Part shown: one piece after another, positions 58,229 through 64,000 of the stretch
Numbering within the stretch: position 1 is the first letter of the stretch
Layout: the number at the start of each line of letters is the position of its first letter
Assembly (NCBI RefSeq): GCF_017589465.1
Contig: NZ_JAELYA010000002.1
Location: 682,001-746,000 of the forward strand
Direction of reading: 5' to 3'
DNA from: Pseudomonas schmalbachii
GTDB lineage: Bacteria > Pseudomonadota > Gammaproteobacteria > Pseudomonadales > Pseudomonadaceae
Length of the DNA stretch: 64,000 nucleotides
Notes under the pieces: generated by a model
The model's database searches: none
What the model was told of the DNA's origin: nothing
Seen by the model: only the letters and a program-made list of their open reading frames with translations
Program-made: the position numbers and the translations under genes

Positions 58229-59746
58229 GTGACCCGGCCCACCTCCGTCAAGCCCGACAATTTCTTCCTCTTGCTGTTCCACGCCCTGCGCCAGCGCCGG
58301 GTGCCGATCGCCCTGCGCATCGCCATCCACAGCCTGCTGTTGCTGGCTGCGGCCATGCTGATCTACGCCTGGGTGATGGGCATGCAGTTCAAGCACGCCA
58401 TGCAGCAGCAGGCCGACGAACTCGGCAAGAGTCTGGTGACCCAGACCGCCTCGTCAGCCACCGAGCTGCTGGTGTCGAACGACATCCTCAGCCTCAATGT
58501 GCTGCTCAGCAATCTCACCAAGAACAGGCTGGTCGCCCATGCGGCCATCTACAGCGTGGACAACCGCATCCTCGCGGAGTCCGGCAGCCGGCCCAAGCAG
58601 AGCCTGCTCGGCGAGACGGAAGGGCTCTATTCGACGCCGATCACCTTCCAGGAAGTGATCGCCGGCCACCTGCGCATCAGCCTCGACATGCAGCAGTTCG
58701 AGCAGCCCATGACCATCAGCCTGCAGAGCATGGGGCTGCTGAGCCTGATCCTGCTGCTGCTCGCCCTCAGCCTCAGCCTGCGCCTCGGCCGGCAGATATC
58801 CACTCCGCTGCTGCAGCTGCGGGTGTGGCTGCGCGACCCGGACGACCCCGCCCCGGGCGCCAGCCTGCAGAACGAGATCGGCGATCTTGCCCGCCAGTTG
58901 CAGGCGCGCCTGGTGCCGGAAAAACCGCCGGCTCCCGAACCGGCACCCGCCCCGGCGGCACAGAAGCCGAAGCAGCCGGCCGCCGCGGAAGGCGCCAGCG
59001 AAGTCGCTCCGCTGCCGCCGATCGACGAGCAGGACGAAGTCTTCGACGAAAACATCTTCTCCGAGGACGAACTGCCGCAACCACCGGTCGCAGCGAAGAC
59101 GCCCGAACCCGAGGCTGCCGACGAAACCCCCGACGAGGAAGCGGACGCCGAACCGGCAGCAACGGCAGAGCCCAAACCCAGCGCCGTGCTGGCGATCCAG
59201 CTCGGCAACCAGGAGCAGTTGCGCCGCCTGCCGCGTACCCGCCTGGTGGACCTGCTCGAACGCTACCGCGACTGCCTGGAGCAGGCCGCCCGCCTGTACA
59301 AGGGCACGCTGCACACCCTGAAGGATGGCGGCAGCCTGATTCTCTTCCACAGCCGGGACTCCGACGAGGAATACCTCACCCACGCACTCTGCTGTGGCGA
59401 GCTGATGCGCGCACTGGGCCATGCCCTGCAGATCGAGATAGCCGACAGCGGCATCACCCTGCAACTGCAACTGGGCATGAGCCAGGGCGACAACCTGGCC
59501 GAACTCAGCCAGGCCGAGCTGCTGCTCGCGCCGACCGTGCAGAACGCCCTCGCGCTCAGCCAGCACAGCCGCAACCTGCTGCTGGTGGAACGTGCCATCG
59601 CCAGCGACGAACTGGTTCGCCAGCGCGCGCGCATCCGCGCCATCGCCTCCCCCGCCGACGCTTCCTGCGTGGAGTGGCTGAAGGACCCCTACCCGTCGAT
59701 GCTCGAGCGCCAGCTGACCCGCATGCGCGCGCTACGCGCACACTGA
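58229..59746 (+). CDS. Membrane protein with HAMP-like linker and decayed adenylate-cyclase-like domain
   Basis: 505 residues from GTG at 58229 (ATG at 58166 would add 21). A first membrane helix (ALRIAIHSLLLLAAAMLIYAWVMGM), a periplasmic region of about 110 residues with sensor-like strands (VAHAAIYSVDNRILAESG), a second helix (SMGLLSLILLLLALSLSLRLGRQ) and a HAMP-like stretch. A Pro/Ala/Glu-rich linker (about 240-335) leads to a domain shaped like a class III nucleotide cyclase (LVDLLERYRDCLEQAARLYKGTLHTLKDGGSLILFHS, ITLQLQLGMSQGD, APTVQNALALSQHSRNLLLVE) but without the two metal-binding aspartates. It corresponds by position to PA4961. Function unknown; a sensor or scaffold rather than an active cyclase is likely. 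Confidence 0.75.
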   Translation: MTRPTSVKPDNFFLLLFHALRQRRVPIALRIAIHSLLLLAAAMLIYAWVMGMQFKHAMQQQADELGKSLVTQTASSATELLVSNDILSLNVLLSNLTKNRLVAHAAIYSVDNRILAESGSRPKQSLLGETEGLYSTPITFQEVIAGHLRISLDMQQFEQPMTISLQSMGLLSLILLLLALSLSLRLGRQISTPLLQLRVWLRDPDDPAPGASLQNEIGDLARQLQARLVPEKPPAPEPAPAPAAQKPKQPAAAEGASEVAPLPPIDEQDEVFDENIFSEDELPQPPVAAKTPEPEAADETPDEEADAEPAATAEPKPSAVLAIQLGNQEQLRRLPRTRLVDLLERYRDCLEQAARLYKGTLHTLKDGGSLILFHSRDSDEEYLTHALCCGELMRALGHALQIEIADSGITLQLQLGMSQGDNLAELSQAELLLAPTVQNALALSQHSRNLLLVERAIASDELVRQRARIRAIASPADASCVEWLKDPYPSMLERQLTRMRALRAH

Positions 59747-59783
59747 GGCCGGGGCGCAAGCCCCGCCGGGCGAGCCGGACGCG

Positions 59784-60323
59784 ATGACCACGCTGATCAC
59801 CCATCCCATGCCGGTGCTTGCCGCCGGCCTGGCGCTGGGCAGCCGGTTCATTCCCCCGCGCCTGCTGATCGCCGGCATGCTCGCCGCCTGCCTGCCGGAT
59901 CTGGACGTCGTCGCCTTCAAGCTCGGCATTGCCTACGCGGATGCCTTTGGCCATCGCGGATTCAGCCATTCGTTGCTGTTCGCCGCGATTATCGGGCTGA
60001 TCGGCGCAATTTCCCACAAGGCCCTGGGTTGCGGCCCGGTAAAGGCAGCGCTCTGGCTGTTCCTCGCCACGGCCTCGCACAGCGCGCTGGATGCCCTGAC
60101 CAACGGCGGCCTGGGCGTGGCCTGGTTCTGGCCGTGGAGCGAGCGGCGGCATTTCCTGCCCTGGCACCCCATCGAGGTATCGCCAATCGGCCTGTCGCGC
60201 TTCCTCAGCGACCGCGGCTGGCAGGTGCTGCTCTCCGAGGCGCGCTGGGTCTGGCTGCCCAGCCTGACGCTGGCTGCCGGAGGAATCGCCATTCGCCGCG
60301 GCCTGGAGTCACGACACAAATGA
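59784..60323 (+). CDS. YdjM-family membrane-bound metal-dependent hydrolase
   Basis: 179 residues. Family motifs with metal ligands: ITHPMPVLAAGLALG at the start, CLPDLDVV, and FGHRGFSHSLLFA, followed by ATASHSALDALTNGG. Four or five hydrophobic segments place it in the inner membrane. Many relatives (YdjM, YvsG) are annotated as hydrolases only from motifs; no substrate is known. It ends at a strong bidirectional terminator. Confidence 0.88.
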   Translation: MTTLITHPMPVLAAGLALGSRFIPPRLLIAGMLAACLPDLDVVAFKLGIAYADAFGHRGFSHSLLFAAIIGLIGAISHKALGCGPVKAALWLFLATASHSALDALTNGGLGVAWFWPWSERRHFLPWHPIEVSPIGLSRFLSDRGWQVLLSEARWVWLPSLTLAAGGIAIRRGLESRHK

Positions 60324-60350
60324 AAACGGGTGCCAGTTGGCACCCGTTTT
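60323..60350. terminator. Bidirectional terminator
   Basis: AAAACGGGTGCC, four-base loop, GGCACCCGTTTT between the YdjM-like gene and the convergent lipoprotein gene; the stem starts in the YdjM stop codon. Confidence 0.9.
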
Positions 60351-60372
60351 CCGATTCATCCCGATGAACCGC

Positions 60373-61092
60373 TCAGAAGCGGAACACCTCGACATCCGTG
60401 CGCGTCGGCACCACCAGCGGAATCTTCGGCCCCTCATCCTTGGGCTTGGCTTTGCTGTTGCTCGCGGTGGGCGGCTTGCGCGGCGGAGTCGCCGGCGGCT
60501 GCTCCAGGGCTGCCGCGACCGGACGGACATCCTGCGCCAACTGCACAGCCAGACGACGCAGCAGTTCGCTCTGAGCGCGAACCTGGTCCTGCATGCTGCC
60601 CTGGTGCTGCTCTTCCTCGTGGAACAGGCGGCTGTCGCGCAGCTTGCCCTTATCGTCGAGCAGGCGCCAACGGGCCTCCAGCACGGCCGGCTCCTTGGGG
60701 CCGGAATCCAGGCGGCTGATGGTCAGCATCACCTGCACCTGCGGCGCGAAGCCGGGCTTCTCCGGGAACAGCGCCAGGCGGGTGCTATCCAGCTGACTGG
60801 ACAGCAGGCGCAGCAGCTGCTGGCTGACGTTGGTTTCCAGACTGCCGGCCCAGCGCGCATCGCTGGACAGGTTGAGAATGCCATCCGCCTGACGCTGGAC
60901 CATGGCCTCGCGCTGCAGATAGTCGGCCAGATGAATCGGACCAAGCAGCACGGCTACGCCCTTGTCCTGACTGGGTACCGAGGCAACCCCGGCATCCAGC
61001 TGGTACAACTGCGTTGGTCGATTCATTGTGCAACCGGTCAGCCCGAGCAGGCTGACCAGGGAAAGATAGGCGAGGACGCGCAACGCGCTCAT
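60373..61092 (-). CDS. PqiC-like lipoprotein (ABC_trans_aux/DUF330 family)
   Basis: 239 residues. Lipoprotein signal peptide with lipobox LTGC (LSLVSLLGLTGC, Cys21) predicting outer-membrane anchoring. Family strands YQLDAGVASVPSQDKGVAVLLGPIHLADYLQRE and SLETNVSQQLLRLLSSQLDSTRLALFP are present, plus a proline/lysine-rich C-terminal tail (ALEQPPATPPRKPPTASNS). PqiC works with PqiA-PqiB in lipid transport between membranes, but no pqiA or pqiB genes are next to it here, so its partner is unknown. Confidence 0.82.
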   Translation of the reverse strand: MSALRVLAYLSLVSLLGLTGCTMNRPTQLYQLDAGVASVPSQDKGVAVLLGPIHLADYLQREAMVQRQADGILNLSSDARWAGSLETNVSQQLLRLLSSQLDSTRLALFPEKPGFAPQVQVMLTISRLDSGPKEPAVLEARWRLLDDKGKLRDSRLFHEEEQHQGSMQDQVRAQSELLRRLAVQLAQDVRPVAAALEQPPATPPRKPPTASNSKAKPKDEGPKIPLVVPTRTDVEVFRF

Positions 61093-61241
61093 CGTGTATC
61101 ACCGTAATTCGCCGAAGATCTCGGCACAACCCACAACTATTTCCGAAACATTACCGGCAACGCGCCCTGGCGCCGATAACGGGGAGCTATCATCCCCTAA
61201 CCGACGCCATAGCTCCAGCGAAGAGTGTATCCAGACAAGTT

Positions 61242-63506
61242 TCAGATTTGAGACACAGAGTCTACCAGCAAGCTGTCCACTCGTTGGAAACCGCGTGGCA
61301 ATTTGTTGCCCCGGCGGCCGCGCTCGCCCATGTAATGCTCCAGATCCGCGCCTTTCAGCGACAGCGTGCGCTTGCCCGCCTGCAATACCAGGGTGGCGCC
61401 GGCCGGCAATACGGCCAGGTCGGTCAGGTATTCCTCGCGGCTGGCGACCCGCTCGCCAGGTACGCCGATGATCTTGTTGCCCTTGCCCTTGGCCAGCTGC
61501 GGCAGGTCGGAGACCTTGAACAGCAGCAGGCGGCCTTCGGTGGTCACTGCCGCCAACCAGTCCTGCTCGATATCGTTGACCAGCCGTGGCGGCATGACCT
61601 GCGCGCCGTTCGGCAGGCTGAGCAGCGCCTTGCCGGCCTTGTTCTTGGCCTGCATGTCCTCGCCCTTGACGACGAAGCCGTAGCCGGCATCCGAAGCCAG
61701 CACGTAGAGCGCGCTGTCTTCCGGCAGCAGCACGCGCTCGAAGCTCGCCCCCGGCGGTGGCGTCAGACGACCGGTCAGCGGTTCGCCCTGGCCACGGGCG
61801 GACGGCAGGCTATGCGCCGCCAGCGAGTAGCTGCGCCCCGTGGAGTCGATGAACACCGCGTATTGGTTGGAGCGCCCGGGCGCGGCGGCCTTGAAGGTGT
61901 CGCCGGCCTTGTAGGACAACCCGGCGGCATCGATTTCGTGGCCCTTGGCGCAACGCACCCAGCCTTTTTCCGAAAGCACCACGGTGACCGGCTCGGTCGG
62001 CATCAGTTCGGTTTCCGACAGCGCGCGGGCCTCGGCGCGGGCGACGATCGGCGAGCGGCGGTCGTCGCCGTAGGTTTCCGCGTCGGCAATCAGCTCGTCG
62101 CGCACCAGCTTGCGCAGCTTGGCGTTGGAACCGAGGATCGCCAGCAGTTTGGCGCGCTCCTTGGCCAGCTCGTCCTGTTCGCCGCGGATCTTCATCTCTT
62201 CCAGGCGGGCCAGTTGGCGCAGGCGGGTGTCGAGGATGTAGTCGGCCTGCACGTCAGTCAGGGCGAAACGCTCCATCAGCACCGGCTTGGGCTGGTCCTC
62301 GGTACGGATGATGTGGATCACCTCGTCGAGGTTGAGGAAGGCGATCAACAGGCCTTCCAACAGGTGCAGGCGCTTCTCCACCTTGTCCAGGCGGAACTGC
62401 AGGCGGCGGCGCACGGTGTCGGTGCGGTAGGTCAGCCACTCGCTGAGCAACTGGCGCAGGTCCTTGACCTGCGGCTTGCCGTCCAGGCCGATGACGTTGA
62501 GGTTGACCCGGTAGGAACTTTCCAGCTCGGTGGTGGCGAACAGGTGGGTCATCAGCTCTTCGACGTCCACCCGGTTGGAACGCGGAATGATGACGATACG
62601 GGTCGGGTTCTCGTGGTCCGACTCGTCGCGCAGGTCGGCGACCATCGGCAGCTTCTTCGCCTGCATCTGCGCGGCGATCTGTTCGAGCACCTTGGCGCCC
62701 GATACCTGGTGCGGCAGAGCGGTGACGACGATGTCGCCATCCTCGACGCGGTACACCGCACGCATGCGCACCGAGCCGCGGCCGGTCTCGTAGATCTTCT
62801 GCAGGTCGGCGCGCGGGGTGATGATTTCCGCCTCGGTAGGGAAGTCCGGACCGGGCACGTGCTCGATCAGGTCGGTGACCGTCGCATCCGGCTGGTCGAG
62901 CAGGCGCACACAGGCGGCGGCGACTTCGCGCAGGTTGTGCGGCGGCACGTCGGTGGCCATGCCCACGGCGATGCCGGTGGTGCCGTTGAGCAGCAGGTTG
63001 GGCAGGCGCGCCGGCAGCACGGCCGGCTCTTCCAGGGTGCCGTCGAAGTTCGGCACCCAGTCGGCGGTGCCCTGGCCCAGTTCGGAGAGCAGGGTTTCCG
63101 CATAGCGCGACAGGCGCGCTTCGGTGTAGCGCATGGCGGCGAAGGACTTCGGATCGTCCGGCGCGCCCCAGTTACCCTGGCCGTCCACCAGCGGATAGCG
63201 GTAGGAGAACGGCTGGGCCATCAGCACCATGGCCTCGTAGCAGGCCGAGTCGCCGTGCGGGTGGTACTTGCCGAGCACGTCGCCGACGGTGCGCGCCGAC
63301 TTCTTGTGCTTGGAATCGGCATCCAGCCCCAGTTCGCTCATGGCATAGACGATGCGCCGCTGCACCGGCTTCAGGCCGTCGCCGATATGCGGCAGGGCGC
63401 GATCCATGATCACGTACATGGAGTAGTTGAGGTAGGCCTGTTCGGTGAAGTCGGCCAGGGACCGGCGTTCCACGCCTTCCAGGCTGAGATCGAGGATGTC
63501 GCTCAT
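61242..63506 (-). CDS. parC: ParC, DNA topoisomerase IV subunit A
   Basis: 754 residues; decatenates daughter chromosomes. Catalytic Tyr127 in [10 protein letters not shown]; quinolone-determining region [13 protein letters not shown] with Ser87 and Glu91 in the wild-type state; the C-terminal DNA-wrapping beta-propeller starts near residue 500 ([20 protein letters not shown]). The longer N-terminal GyrA-type core with [28 protein letters not shown] and [14 protein letters not shown] is complete. Seven bases behind the retropepsin-like gene; parE is not in the window. Confidence 0.97.
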   Translation of the reverse strand: MSDILDLSLEGVERRSLADFTEQAYLNYSMYVIMDRALPHIGDGLKPVQRRIVYAMSELGLDADSKHKKSARTVGDVLGKYHPHGDSACYEAMVLMAQPFSYRYPLVDGQGNWGAPDDPKSFAAMRYTEARLSRYAETLLSELGQGTADWVPNFDGTLEEPAVLPARLPNLLLNGTTGIAVGMATDVPPHNLREVAAACVRLLDQPDATVTDLIEHVPGPDFPTEAEIITPRADLQKIYETGRGSVRMRAVYRVEDGDIVVTALPHQVSGAKVLEQIAAQMQAKKLPMVADLRDESDHENPTRIVIIPRSNRVDVEELMTHLFATTELESSYRVNLNVIGLDGKPQVKDLRQLLSEWLTYRTDTVRRRLQFRLDKVEKRLHLLEGLLIAFLNLDEVIHIIRTEDQPKPVLMERFALTDVQADYILDTRLRQLARLEEMKIRGEQDELAKERAKLLAILGSNAKLRKLVRDELIADAETYGDDRRSPIVARAEARALSETELMPTEPVTVVLSEKGWVRCAKGHEIDAAGLSYKAGDTFKAAAPGRSNQYAVFIDSTGRSYSLAAHSLPSARGQGEPLTGRLTPPPGASFERVLLPEDSALYVLASDAGYGFVVKGEDMQAKNKAGKALLSLPNGAQVMPPRLVNDIEQDWLAAVTTEGRLLLFKVSDLPQLAKGKGNKIIGVPGERVASREEYLTDLAVLPAGATLVLQAGKRTLSLKGADLEHYMGERGRRGNKLPRGFQRVDSLLVDSVSQI

Positions 63507-63513
63507 GCGTGCC

Positions 63514-64000
63514 TCACGGGGAAGTGTTCTGGCGCAGCACCAGGGTGCCGTCGCGCTGGGAGAATTCGAGTTGCTTGAGGGCGCTCATGCCGAGCAGCAC
63601 CTCGCCGCCTTCCATGCCGGGCGCCACCAGGGCGGGCACGTCATGCAGGCGGATGTCGCCGAGGTCGAGGCTGCCGAGGCGGGTGCGCCAGCCTTCGGTT
63701 CGACCATTGGCGGTGTTCAGGGTGACCGGCGCGCCGCGCGGCAGGTCCAGGCGCCGGGCCAGTTCCTGCGGCACCGCCACCTGGGTGGCGCCGGTGTCGA
63801 GGAGGAAGGTCACCGGATGGCCGTCGATGCTTCCGTCGAGCACATAGTGGCCCTGGCGATTGCCGAGCAGGCGCACTTCCACGTAGCCGTCGCCATGCAG
63901 CGACTGCGGCTGCATGTTGGGATTGTGCTGCTGCGCCTCCCACTGGCCGAAGTAGCGCGTCGCCAGGACGATGCCGGCGCCCCAGGCGAGGATCAGCATG
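63514..64000 (-). CDS. Retropepsin-like aspartic protease, TIGR02281-type (5' end beyond the window)
   Basis: At least 161 residues visible, with the start codon possibly outside the right edge. A membrane anchor ([17 protein letters not shown]) precedes a single clan AA protease domain with the active-site motif [17 protein letters not shown] and the closing strand [12 protein letters not shown]. Such proteins act as dimers in the periplasm or inner membrane; targets are unknown. Directly upstream of parC on the same strand, probably cotranscribed. Confidence 0.85.
   Translation of the reverse strand, partial: MLILAWGAGIVLATRYFGQWEAQQHNPNMQPQSLHGDGYVEVRLLGNRQGHYVLDGSIDGHPVTFLLDTGATQVAVPQELARRLDLPRGAPVTLNTANGRTEGWRTRLGSLDLGDIRLHDVPALVAPGMEGGEVLLGMSALKQLEFSQRDGTLVLRQNTSP

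Noticed and set aside
61242..63506. Quinolone-resistance change in ParC
   Set aside because: Ser87 and Glu91 are both wild type.

Overview
The window is a GC-rich stretch of a Pseudomonas chromosome, probably a species of the P. aeruginosa group but not P. aeruginosa itself. The evidence is gene order: from nadE through azu, mscS, ygiQ, alr, dnaB, rplI, rpsR, rpsF, rlmB, rnr, tRNA-Leu, purA, hisZ, hflC-hflK-hflX-hfq-miaA-mutL-amiB-tsaE-nnrD, queG, orn, rsgA, motB/motA, rhdA, psd, fimX, serB and parC, the order follows, as I recall it, the PA4909-PA4965 part of P. aeruginosa PAO1. Several product lengths also agree with that species (Alr 358, DnaB 464, RhdA 271, Hfq 82, NadE 275 residues). No rRNA, CRISPR array, prophage or insertion sequence was seen.

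Left part (1-11000): an amino-acid uptake and lysine-catabolism locus. A LIV-type ABC transporter (binding protein, LivH, LivM, LivG; LivG runs off the left edge) is read leftward from a textbook sigma-54 promoter at 4400-4415. Next to it on the same strand are amaA (L-pipecolate oxidase) and amaB (piperideine-6-carboxylate/aminoadipate semialdehyde dehydrogenase), with a divergent LysR regulator (amaR-like). After nadE comes a DUF1338 enzyme that keeps the metal-binding residues of HglS (2-oxoadipate to D-2-hydroxyglutarate). This locus could therefore cover uptake, two oxidation steps and a late step of the pipecolate route of lysine catabolism.

11000-20000: azurin with an ANR-type box, a LOG-family nucleotide hydrolase, then a six-gene type IV pilus minor-pilin operon (fimU-pilV-pilW-pilX-pilY1-pilE) that lacks pilY2 and interrupts the otherwise conserved order between the LOG gene and the mechanosensitive channel gene.

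20000-49800: conserved housekeeping genes for DNA replication and repair, ribosomal proteins, RNA turnover (RNase R, Hfq, oligoribonuclease), tRNA and rRNA modification, purine and histidine synthesis, membrane proteolysis control (HflKC), peptidoglycan amidase and the flagellar stator MotAB. Two tandem tRNA-Leu(CAG) genes lie between rnr and purA. Many junctions overlap by 1-10 bases, indicating tight operons (rnr-rlmB; hflK-hflC; mutL-amiB-tsaE-nnrD).

49800-64000: rhodanese RhdA and phosphatidylserine decarboxylase, an HPP-family membrane protein, a PilZ-like protein directly upstream of the pilus regulator fimX, serB, a membrane protein with a decayed nucleotide-cyclase domain, a YdjM-like hydrolase, a PqiC-like lipoprotein, parC, and a retropepsin-like protease cut by the right edge. 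Short palindromic repeats of several families sit in many intergenic gaps, and two of them supply the stop codon of the gene before them.
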